A program made the position numbers and the translations under genes. Source: Utricularia gibba (taxonomy: Eukaryota; Streptophyta; Magnoliopsida; Lamiales; Lentibulariaceae). From it: 64,000 nucleotides of DNA. Location of the stretch: contig CM007989.1 in the NCBI GenBank assembly GCA_002189035.1, positions 868,001-932,000 on the forward strand. Direction: 5' to 3'. The notes beneath the pieces were generated by a model. It ran no database searches. It saw only the letters and a list, made by a program, of their open reading frames with translations, and was not told where the DNA came from. Positions 14,289 to 27,781 of the stretch are shown in pieces; position 1 is the stretch's first letter; each line of letters starts with the position of its first letter.

Positions 14289-17144
14289 TCATCCTACAGG
14301 TCTAAGGCCATGGCTGAGTGCAGCCTCCCACACAACATCAATTTGGTCAACATCAATGGCTCCAACTTCATGGTGTTTCCACCCTTCAAGGGAATGCACC
14401 AGTCCCCCGGCATGGCAAGCATGGACGATTCCCCGCCCCAGCATATACTGATCAAATTCAACATACAGGTTAAACAGTTTCCACTTGGTGTGTGCTGTAT
14501 CTGTCTTTTGCATAAAGAAGAGAAAGGGTAGTGCAGGAGTGCATACCTCACAAGAGCCAAGCCCTTCAACATCATCCGGCAACCTCATCGCAGCCAGGTT
14601 TCCATACGTGCAGTCACGTCTGAACGCAAGCACAGGTGGAACAACGAACTGGTGGAAGTGTGTTCCTGAAGGAGCAGAGTACTGCTCTTGTGGTGTCGCC
14701 CATTTTCCAAGGATCCATGTCTGGAAAACACGTTCCAGCAGTCTCAGGTAGTGTTTTGTGATGCATGGAGCCTGGAAACTAAACATAAACATGGTGTTAC
14801 CTTGCAGTGCTTGGCTGCTTGATACTTGGTGACTTGTACCAGATACATTTGGAACTCGGGTGGAGCTTCCTTTTGGATCTTGGTGAATCTCTCAGCTGAC
14901 AGGGTTAGCATCTGCAACCAAAGAACTCGTTAAAACACAGGTTTCCCAGGATGGTAACAGGCTTGCCTGAAGAATGTCGAATTGGCCGGATTGGAAATCC
15001 CACAGTTGCTTCTGTTCATACCATAACTTTAACCTTTCTACGAGCAAGATAGAGAGCAATCGCCCTTCCCAGCTTAGAAGTGGCCCCGGTTAAGAACACT
15101 TCGTCCACTTCCTTGGGGATGTCGTTCAAGATAACAGCAGCTGTGAGTGTGTTTCCATGGCAGATTCTCACTTTAAGCTCTGGGTGCTTGTTTGTGAAGA
15201 GCACCCCACCTCCATTCAGAGCTTCATTCTGCAATAGACAAGGATTCTACCATTCGAACAAGCAGATTTCAGGACAACTACAGCATGAGAAACAAGGCTT
15301 CACCTTATTTAGTGCAGCAAGACTGATGACCTTCACTCCAAGTCTATCTGCTCTAAGAATGGCATCCTCTATCTGCTTGTTTATCCCTTCTTTAGCAAAA
15401 GGAAGGAAGTACTGGAGACAGGACACAATATTGTTAACTGATTCTGATTTGTTTTGCAGAGGCACCACAGGGTCAAAGCCTTTACCTGGAAACCGTATCT
15501 AGGAACAACCCATGTGTGGCACAACTTCCCACGGAGATGGTAGAAGGAGAACAGAAATGTCTTCGACTTTGCCCACATCAAAAGCATTGTAACATAAGAA
15601 CCAGGCCAGAGGGTGAGCAGGTATGGTTTAACACTAAAGGGTGTCGAGTTGAAGGACCGGAACACAAACGAAGCATGTATGGATGACATAACATCGACGA
15701 CATGGGCGAGAAACACGAAATCTGGGACTCTGGAAGCTGCAATTTTTGGATTTGGGGATCATTAGATTTATCAAGATAAGCTATGGAGGCTGTGCTTGCT
15801 AGTGATTCACCTTCAAGGTTGCCTTATAAAGTGTATTCTGTACACATTCCACATAGACAGAAAAAAGGAGGGGAAAAAAACTCACTTTTTCTTGAACTAA
15901 CTGCTCTCTGAAGCTCCCATGACTTGGGATTCTGTGTCTTCCACAGCTTGTCAAATAATGGCATGAACAGGCAAAAGTTGGTGTTCATCTCCGAGTGGTG
16001 AAGGCTGTGGTATCTGCAAAATGAAACAAGCCATCAAGCATCTGTGTGTGCAGACAAGTTTCAGAAAAAATGAGATTTGTGGATCCTTACGTTGGCGTGC
16101 GGATAAGATGCTTCAGGACAGGAAGGGCATCAAATATCTGATATGGGAAAATCTCAACGTTCGAGTAACCCAAACACTGGAGGAAGTCGAAGACCAGAAG
16201 ATATCCATACATCAGTCTTCTTGATCCATAACCAATCGCAGTAGTTCCCAGCAATGGAATACCAACAACGACGCAAAGCAATAGGTGTTCAAAGAAGGTT
16301 AGATGCTCAGCTGCAATCACAAGCACACAGGAAAGCACCAATAAACAACCCTTTTGTTCCAGAACCGAAATGGTGAAAAAAAATGACAACTCTTTAATCT
16401 TTACCTGTGAAGGGATGAAGAACTTTGGAGCTATGGTGAAGCCAGTGATATTTATGAAACAAATCAGAAGTATGCAGCAATCTGTGGAGCCAGTAATAGA
16501 GAGGCTCTGAGATTACTGTGTGGAGGATGAAGCAGCAAAGAAACCCCCTGAAATCCCATATGGGGATCTTTTCCAAGGAAGGGAAACTGAAGACAAGGAA
16601 TGAAGCAATTGCAGTTTGAAGGATGAAGAAATTATCCCTGTTCAATTGAGAAAACAATCATTGAGTATGTAACACAGAAATGAGTATCAAACTTTTTCTA
16701 AAAAGGGGAAAAAGTTGATCATGAGTCCAAGCAATATACCAATGCCATTCTGAGTCAATTTGGTTGTATTCAATTCCACTCTGGTTGACTCTTCGTGTTC
16801 GATTTAGGAAATACATACAAGAATATGAACTCCATAGCTGATGGACAAAAGCTCTGAGACAAAGCAAGTTGAGGACATGGAAACACCAGTCTTCATCATT
16901 GGCTTCTCCTTTGTAATACCCATACCCAACTTTCGCAACCAAAGGTGCATACAGCAGATACTGCTTCAACGAAACACAATGAAATTAAACGGATAAAACA
17001 AAAAAAGAGAGCAAATATATAACCAGAAGAAAGGAGCAGAAAATGGGGTTTCCCTCCCTCTCTTGCCTTGAAGTTACCCAAATTCTCCCATGGCCAAGAA
17101 AACAAAGGAGCTTCTTTTGTCCCACAAATTTCCCTTTTCTCCAT
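14289..17144 (-). CDS. CER3: CER3/WAX2 very-long-chain alkane synthesis protein
   Basis: An ER membrane protein that works with CER1 to turn very-long-chain acyl-CoA into cuticular alkanes. Eleven exons, right to left: 17067-17144, 16740-16960, 16405-16637, 16091-16310, 15886-16013, 15486-15736, 15304-15411, 15022-15228, 14801-14911, 14547-14720 and 14289-14447. All are in phase and give 629 aa, close to the Arabidopsis CER3 length. Landmarks are [11 protein letters not shown] near the N-terminus, histidine clusters HRLLH, HWLHH and HSLHH of the fatty-acid-hydroxylase fold, [11 protein letters not shown], and the WAX2 C-terminal domain ([38 protein letters not shown]). Intron 1 has a GC donor (AAG|GCAAGA). 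Residues such as [13 protein letters not shown] favour CER3 over CER1. Confidence 0.95.
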
Positions 17145-20100
17145 ATCCCCTCTCTGATCTCTAGGTAACGAGTACAGTAACAGCAACAGAAACAACCTGA
17201 AGACGAAGAACCAAGAAAACAAAAGGGGAAAGCCAACTAATCCTCAGAATAAAGAATGAAGATTCACAGAAGATCAAAATGCCTCCTTTTTGGACTTCGG
17301 AACAAGTTTTCCTAAGGTGGGTGGGAAGCGAGCAGCGAGCATTTAAAGACGAGAAAGCGACATGAAACAAGCAGATTCGGCCGAGTAACAGCGCGACGTT
17401 GCAAACCCAAACCTCCCAATCCCTGTTACTTACTGGGAGTAATAATGATTGTGGCAGAAATTCGTGCAGTTTTCAGTTGAGCATGTGGATATTATTTTAA
17501 AATCCGTGTTGGAATTCCCAGATTTCTTCTGGGTCTCCATGTCCAACCTTCACCAGCCCTGCCCCGTCCCGGGACAGCTACTATCAGTTCAAGTGTATAT
17601 TTTTTTAATCACTCCCACAAAGAAAGAAAACCTCGTACTATTTTACTCTCAAGCTTGTACAAGATCCAGCGGCCAGAACCAAGCGCAAGTCAGGGGTCAC
17701 AGAGGGAGATCTTGAAAACCTTATCATCATCATCATCACAACTCCAATTCGTTTCAGTTGCCCAGATGTCATCTGCATTTAAACCATACGCGTGGCAGTT
17801 GGGAGTTGTTAAAACTACCTTTCCCCAACATACGGCCACGTGTAGATTACAAACTAGACCATGCTGCACAATATTATGAATCAAAACTACCACAAAAATT
17901 ATACTTCCATTTGCTTTCTCCCCTACATTAGTAATTACAAGAAAATAATGTCTGGAAATTATTTGTTTATTTTGTTTAAGGATGACGTGGGATGCGATTA
18001 TTGTCTTGCCGACCACAGTACCTGTATTCTCATTCATAGTACCTACCAACTACCTGATTTCCTTTTTTTTTTTGTAAAATAAAATGCATTTTAACACTAG
18101 TTATAAGTATTAATTGGGATATTTGGAAGATAGATAGACAAATGAAACCACGTTTTCGAATCAAATTCTTATATTTCAATTGAATCCATGTGCAGTTTGT
18201 AAAACATGAAATATATATTATCATTAGATATCCAATCTTCATAATTTTACATTTTCATTCTTTCGAAGTAAATATCTCATACAAAATTATACGAATTCTT
18301 ATATTTAATCACATACCATCATCTACCCATAATCAATATAGAATAGAATCATCAAACGTTACCCTTACATTCTTATTTATTTAGATACTCAACATATTCA
18401 TTGAAGATTGAATACACAAAATGTATAAGGGGAATAAAACGTATTGAGTGTCCAATATGAGAGGGTACGTATTCATAAATCAAATTCATGTTTTTCCTTG
18501 GATCCTTAAATTCATCTTCTTTAGGAGATGGTAGTCAAATGAAGTGAATAAAAGTAATTGCGATTTATTGCCCATTGATGTAAATTAGATACTGTAATAA
18601 ATTTTTAACCCCTCGTGTGTTTAATCTTGTGATGACTTCAGCACCATCAGTTTAATTCATCCCAACCCATTTTCTTGAGCGATTAATTACCCCCAAAGTG
18701 CGCTTACACGCATCATTTGCAACATCACACTTTTACACTGTAATTTAATTTAAATAATTAATCAATTATAATTTATTTATTTAAAAAACTCAGAGCCAAA
18801 TACACATTAGCTACTGACAGGTTTTCGATAAAATGTTTTAAAAGCATTTCAATTTCAATTTTTTTTAACTTGATTTTTAATGGAGAGAAGGCGTTGGATT
18901 AATGCTAGTGGATGAGGTCTAAAGAAAACGTGTGACGTCGGATGCCAAAATCAAAAGCTAAGGCTCGGGGCTTAATTAAGCTAATGCTTAGGGTATAATT
19001 CCATTGCCACCACTCGCCACTGGGGCAACAACAAACCGGTTTAACTGAACCCGATATCCGATTCTGTTCGAGTAGTATGAACCGGTCAAACCGATTTAAT
19101 TAGACTTAGGGTACATAATCTTGCAAACTGTACTTTTTTTTTTTATATTGAAGAAACAATCACATGAGTGGTAGTAAAATTCACCAACTTCACTTTGTCG
19201 GATTAGTCGATTTTTATGTAAGTGATTTCAGAATTGAAACCGAAACCGAAACCGAAACCGAAACCGAAATCGAAATCAACAACTTAGTCCATTGAATTTG
19301 CGGATGTTGTTCTTGTTGGATTGGTTTCAGGGAGGACAGCAACGCCTCATGTGGCTTGTCCATGCACATACGCCTTTTGTGAAGGCGACGGTTATCGAAC
19401 CCGTGCGTGTTGTTACCATCCAACACCACCCTTTTCCCATTCCCTTCTTCACACCCGTCATTACTCCGTACGGTCCTCCGATTCTTTTTTTTTTTTATTA
19501 GTTATATGATTGAAAATAAAACATAATTTATGAATTTAAGTTTAAAATACTTTCGATCAACATATTTGAATAAATTAATTTTTTTCATTTATTTTCAATA
19601 AACAAGTGTAGTAAGTTTAAATCTGTATAAAATAAATTTTGAATTGAAATATTGATTTAATTTGAAATTTTTTTATCAAATAAAAATAATTATATTACAT
19701 AAAATAGTACTAAAACCAATTTAATATTATCTATCACAACTGTTTCCCCACTTGACTGCATTGACGTGAAAGGAGACGACTTGACAACAGACGTAGTATG
19801 CCACATCATCCTCCATGCTAAATAAATTAATAAAAGTCTACCCAATAATAATAATAATAATAATAAAACAAAGTCGCGGATCTCAGTATCATATTTTTTC
19901 AAAAGTGAATATTTATTGTTTTTATATATTAAATTAAAAAAGTAATACATAACATTGACTACTTTTCTAATTAAGCCTATGATATATACTTATAATATGC
20001 ATGACAAAATATCGATCATTTTTTTACTTTAATGTGTGAAATAAAAAGTATGAATGATCAGATTTGTAAATAATATCCGTTGTCGTAATGACTCGATCAC

Positions 20101-20670
20101 AAATTATCCCGATTTTATTGCAATTCACGTAAATTATTGTGTTTCTAGGGAGGAAATAGAAATGAATGGTTTTGGGAATTTTTGAAAAGAACGGGACGAG
20201 GTGTATGTTTGTGTGCATATCACAAGTTGGCCGACACAATCATCATGCATCGATGGTACTTGACATTTGTCCCTTGTCCTTATAGTATAATGTTTTGTAC
20301 AAGTGGGCCCATTAGGCCCTAATGGGCTTTTGTCACGGCCCAGTAGTCATTCAATAAGCTGAAAGAAATTTTTATTTTAGAAAAAAAAAAGATGAATGAT
20401 ATTGTCTTTAGAATTTTAGAATTAATTAAATTTACATAAGAAAATAAGAATATGTTTAATTATGATTCAAGTTTTACTAAAAAAATCATCCAAATATCTA
20501 GTTCTTCTAAATGTCAATTATAATGATTAAATATGTATTATTTAATATAAAATAATATTTCATTCATCTTAAAGAATTTGGATTTGTGATCTTTAAAAGT
20601 TTTTTTTTCATTGTCAAATTTTCTGAACTTTAAAAGGTAGAAAAGTCACTAATTATCCACTTAGAATTTG
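17145..20670. other. Large AT-rich intergenic region, CER3 promoter side
   Basis: About 3.5 kb with no recognisable gene. The first few hundred b.p. should hold the CER3 leader and promoter. It also holds the hexamer repeat at 19234-19274 and an (AAT)n microsatellite near 19845-19865. Several open frames of 60-120 codons were rejected as chance. Confidence 0.6.
19234..19274. repeat. (CCGAAA)n hexamer microsatellite
   Basis: Five to six tandem copies of CCGAAA with two terminal CGAAAT variants. It is a simple repeat and does not match the plant telomere unit. Confidence 0.8.
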
Positions 20671-20679
20671 ACACGTGTG
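20671..20679. promoter_or_regulatory. ABRE/G-box-like element upstream of ASG1-like gene
   Basis: ACACGTGTG, with a palindromic CACGTG core, lies 109 bp before the ATG. A CACGCGTGG element follows at about 20695-20703. Such sites bind bZIP/ABF and bHLH factors; function here is inferred. Confidence 0.45.
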
Positions 20680-20779
20680 ACATCCGGTTTGCGGCACGCG
20701 TGGCAGTCGCCACATACGAGAGTTGGGCGACGACGACTCCATTACTGGCCCTAGTTTGGGAATTTTATTTGCGGAATAG

Positions 20780-22793
20780 ATGGATATCGGAAGAATCGGA
20801 GGCGGGTTGCGAAGCGAGGAGGCGCCGGCGGTGAAGCTGGAGATGGAGGATACTCTTCAAGAGGAGTACGCTCCGCTGAGTAAGCGGCCCAGAGTACGTC
20901 CTTTCCGTGTTCTTATTATTCACATTGCTGTTTTGGAGATTAAGTGTTTTGTTCGGTGGGAATCGCGCGATTTGGCGTGAGGATGGGCCGAAGTTGATTG
21001 CATTATACGAATAGAGTGGCTTTGATTCTTAAATTAGGTTGTTCCTGCTTATTTGCAGCAAAGTGTGGGAATGGGTGGATTCTCCATTCCTCCGGGTGAA
21101 TACAACCCTCTTGATGAGCCAAGCCCGTTGGGTTTACGTCTTAAGAAAAGTCCGTCGCTTTTGGAGCTAATTCAAATGAAGCTTTCCAAGGAAACCCGTA
21201 GGGATGAAGCAAATGAGATCCATGATAAACAGGAACTGAAAGCTGGTGGAGACAAGTTGAAGGCCTCTAACTTCCCTGCTTCAGTTCTCAGAATTGGAAG
21301 CTGGGAGGTTAATCATTCCCAATGTTATTTCCTATTTCATGTTGAGAAGTTTTTCTGATCAAACTGATGATTTTTGCAGTATAAATCAAGATACGAAGGT
21401 GACTTGGTGGCCAAGTGTTATTTTGCAAAGCATAAACTGGTTTGGGAAGTTCTTGATGGCGGCCTGAAGAATAAGATAGAAATTCAGTGGTCTGATATCA
21501 TGGCTTTGAAGACTAGCTACCCTGTTGACGGCCCAGGGACTCTAGATGTGGTGGTAATATGTCATCACAGGATGCCTCTTAAACTCATTTCCAAGTTATA
21601 GCGTATTCGTCTTTTCAAGTCCATTCATTTCTTCGGCAGTTGTTACGACAGCCCCTTTTCTTTAGAGAGACGAATCCGCAACCTAGGAAGCACACCCTTT
21701 GGCAGCCAACGCCTGACTTTACCGGTGGACAAGCTAGTATGCATAGGTCATAGTTCTTCTTCATGCATTTTAAAGTTTCCTGGAGCATTGGTTTTCATGA
21801 TCCTTTTGTCACAGGCGTCACTATTTAGAGTGCCCACAAGGTTTGTTGGGGAAACATTTCGAGAAACTTGTGCAGTCTGATCCCCACATGAAATTTCTCA
21901 GCCAGCAAGGGGAGATAACGCTGGATTCTCCATACTTTCAGCCCAAAACGCAAGTCCTTGATGAACAAAATGTTTCCAATGATGAGATTGATTCCAGTAG
22001 GGAATGTAGTCCATCCCTGTTTAGTTTACCAGACTGTGCTGCACCTAAGCAAGCTCAGTCCTCTTTGAAGAACGATGTCAGAACCGTAGTCTGCAGTGCT
22101 GAATCTTTAGTTCATGAAATATCTTCACCGATCAGAGGTAGTGATTCGAATGAGTTCCACCCCATATGCTGCTTAATCTGATCATTTTTGAATGCGTTCA
22201 TGGCACCAAGTTGTCTTACAGGTGAGCAAGCGCCAACTCTAAGAGACACGAATGGAGAAGATGGGTTTGGCCAGCTGAAGGAGATGGATGCCTGGGACCA
22301 GCTCTTGGCCCCTGGTCTCCGTTCTTCCATGTCAATAACCGATTTGGTGAGCCATCTCGAAAATCGGGTTTCCGAGCAGGGAGCTTCCTTGAACCCAAAC
22401 CTCTCCAGTGAGGAGTGCGACAGCCTGAAAATCTTGGATGACATCAAACGCTGTCTGTTCGCTGATTTCCATAACATGCAAGACTTGGACAGCAAGTCCC
22501 TCATGTCGAGGGTGAATTCTCTATGCTGCCTCCTGCAGAAAGATACAGCTCCAGGCTCCCCAAATCCTTCAGCAAGCAGGGAAGATGAGCTGAACAATAT
22601 TGACGTGCCTGCTGATGACAAGAAGATCCCTGTTTTCGAGTTTACATCCGACATTGGTTTTGATCCGCCGCCACCATCGGCTCCGATGTCACGGCTGGAT
22701 TCCGATGGAGAGTTGCTGCTCAACCTGCCCGGAGTAGGTTCTTTACCCCAATTCTTTTTCAACATTTCAGAAGACTTCGAAAGCCAGGCATGA
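20780..22793 (+). CDS. ASG1: ASG1-like plant-specific protein
   Basis: Matches the plant family that includes ALTERED SEED GERMINATION 1, a stress- and ABA-associated protein of unsettled biochemistry. Exons are 20780-20893, 21059-21307, 21380-21553, 21640-21746, 21815-22137 and 22222-22793, giving 512 aa in phase. The conserved core runs from GEYNPLDEPSPLGLRLKKSP through IGSWEYKSRYEGDLVAKCYFAKHKLVWEVL, IEIQWSDIMALK and FFRETNPQPRKHTLWQPTPDFTGGQASMHRRHYLECPQGLLGKHFEKL. The C-terminal half is acidic and variable and ends ISEDFESQA. The start places a short acidic N-terminus with a basic SKRPR stretch before the core. I see no helicase motifs, although the name is sometimes annotated that way. 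Confidence 0.85.
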
Positions 22794-23083
22794 TGAGCTG
22801 GGTTGTTTTTATTTATTGATTTATTTATTTATCGGGTTCAGAAGTTCACGATGATTATGAATCCTGTATTTCCCAAGAGAATAAAGAGCTGCTTCTGAAG
22901 AGAGTTTATGCAAAATTCAAAAAAAAAAAAAAAAAGGATGAATGGAAAAGCTGTAGATAAGGCAGACCAAGTGTAATCTCCATTCTGTTAGGGTTGTTCA
23001 TCATGAAATACTATCATACGGAGAAGATGATGACAGAATCCTGCTTGTGGTGTGAAGGATTTTAAACGTGAGTGCTTGCAATT
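22794..23083. other. ASG1/CNOT11 convergent spacer
   Basis: 3' UTR sequence with a run of about 16 A at 22919-22934. No gene. Confidence 0.5.
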
Positions 23084-26082
<2,999 letters not shown>

Positions 26083-26672
26083 CTCTAAACTTCACTGCCT
26101 GGTAAAAAAGTCAAGCGCTCTCTTTTTAATTCTTTTTTACATTTAAATAATAATCTTTTCCCCCTTGATAATCAATGGGCCGAACCAATATTCAGCCCAA
26201 CACGCAATGGAAACATTTAAATAATATCGGATATATTTGATAACGCGTAATTTGCGGGCAGTTACAACAATCCAGATGTAATTAATTAAATATACGTATA
26301 TTTTTTTATTAAAAAAATATATGCATCTTTTTTAAATATAATTTTAAAAATATATTTATTTTCTGAAAAATATTATAATATACATATAATTCAATAACTG
26401 GAATTTTTTTAAATTATTTTAATATTAATTTTAAAAATTTATATCGCGAAGTCTTAATTTTTTGGATGGATATTTAAAGGATTTTTATTTCATATAATCT
26501 TGGATTAAATTTAATAATTTTTATAAAATTTTAAATTAAAAGTAACACGATAAATTATTCGTGATCAAAAGTGGAGTGCGCCTCTCTATTTATTTTCAAT
26601 TAGATCATTAATAAATGCGTGTAAATTATGAAAATGTTTTTAAAAATGAATATTTTTTTATTTTTAAACAAG
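26083..26672. promoter_or_regulatory. Divergent promoter region CNOT11 / ENODL17-like
   Basis: An AT-rich 670-bp gap between two divergent start codons. GGGCC-type motifs occur on both sides (26175-26180 and 26689-26692). No gene. Confidence 0.4.
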
Positions 26673-26680
26673 TATATAAG
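26673..26680 (+). promoter_or_regulatory. TATA box of ENODL17-like gene
   Basis: TATATAAG lies 80 bp before the ATG at 26753. Confidence 0.45.
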
Positions 26681-26752
26681 GAAAATTGGGCCCAAAAACC
26701 CATGTGAAGCCTCAGAAATTCACGATCTCTCTCTCACCAATCACCGCCACCA

Positions 26753-27322
26753 ATGTCTCCCACCGCCATCGCCAGCGCGCTCCTCCTCCTATTCCTTTAC
26801 TCCGCTGCCGCAACGGACCACATCGTCGGCGCCAACCGAGGCTGGAACCCTGGGATTAACTACACTCTCTGGGCCAACAACCACACATTCTACGTCAACG
26901 ACCTCATATGTAAGTAATTCTCTAAAACCAGATTCACTGCACTATAAATCTAGCTTGGGCTCTTCTTTCTTATAAATGATTTTGGTTCTGAATCTTGCGC
27001 AGCATTTAGGTACCAGAAAACGCAGTACAATGTATTCCAGGTGAACGAAACCGGGTACGACAACTGTACGACGGAGGGAGCGATTGGGAACTGGAGTAGC
27101 GGAAAGGATTTCATTCTTCTGGACAAAGCTAAGAAATATTACTTCATTTGTGGAAACGGCGGCTGTTTCTCTGGGATGAAAGTTTCTGTTCTGGTTCACC
27201 CACTTCCCTCGCCGCCTGCTTCCAAATCCGCGGTACTAAATTCTGGCTCACCCCTGGTTCGCTGCCGGAGTGCTGTGGGTGCAATCCTGGGTTTTGCCCT
27301 GCTCGGATCTATGTGGATCTAG
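26753..27322 (+). CDS. ENODL17: Early nodulin-like (phytocyanin-fold) protein
   Basis: A secreted, probably GPI-anchored plastocyanin-like protein of the cell surface. Exons are 26753-26909 and 27003-27322, giving 158 aa. The signal peptide covers about residues 1-20 (MSPTAIASALLLLFLYSAAA). The domain follows: HIVGANRGWNPGINYTLWANN, SFRYQKTQYNVFQVN, YDNCTTEGAIGNW and YYFICGNGGCFSGMKVSV. A hydrophobic C-terminal tail (AVGAILGFALLGSMW) fits a GPI signal. The two cysteines of the fold disulphide are present, but the copper histidines are replaced (Gln/Tyr at YQKTQYN, Asn at CGNGG), so it should not bind copper. This matches the ENODL17-type 'lamin-like' subgroup. Confidence 0.88.
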
Positions 27323-27781
27323 TTCTTTCTGCTGGTCCCCTGTTCCACTTCAACCGTTGCGTTTCTGCACTAAATTGGAATTGTGTGGTTTTGTCTCTTA
27401 ATTGTCATTAAACCTCATTTTCGTGTTGGTGTCAAATTATTGTTCTATTATTAACAGGTATTCATTCTCAACTGTGACAGGGGATTTGTGGGATGATTAA
27501 TGTTAACCATCATACTAAACTGTTTATCAAGAAAAAGAAAGATTCATTCTTTGTGGAACAAAAATGTTACAGACTAAAAGGGCAAATGAGTTTCACAAGA
27601 AGAAGATAACCATCACATCGCCAGGAGTAAAAACACCTCCTCGTGGATGGTGTTATTTCCTTGGACTTCCAAATTGCACTAGAAAAAACAGCCCCAGGAT
27701 AAAGACTTCATCTTTCCAAGTCCCTGTCATTCTTCTCTTGTTTATTTCATTTTTTCCAAATGGATTCACGGTTCCCCTCCT
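27323..27781. other. Convergent 3' spacer
   Basis: 3' flanks of two convergent genes; no other feature seen. Confidence 0.5.

Noticed and set aside
17690-18049. 119-codon minus-strand frame in the CER3 upstream region
   Set aside because: It has a low-complexity Asp run from a (CAT)n repeat, no domain, no splice context and AT-rich surroundings.
19234-19274. Possible telomere-like repeat
   Set aside because: The unit is CCGAAA, not CCCTAAA; it is a short microsatellite only.
22112-22765. 217-codon open frame antisense to ASG1-like exon 6
   Set aside because: It is the complement of a confirmed coding exon, has no family match and Ser-rich composition typical of a shadow frame.
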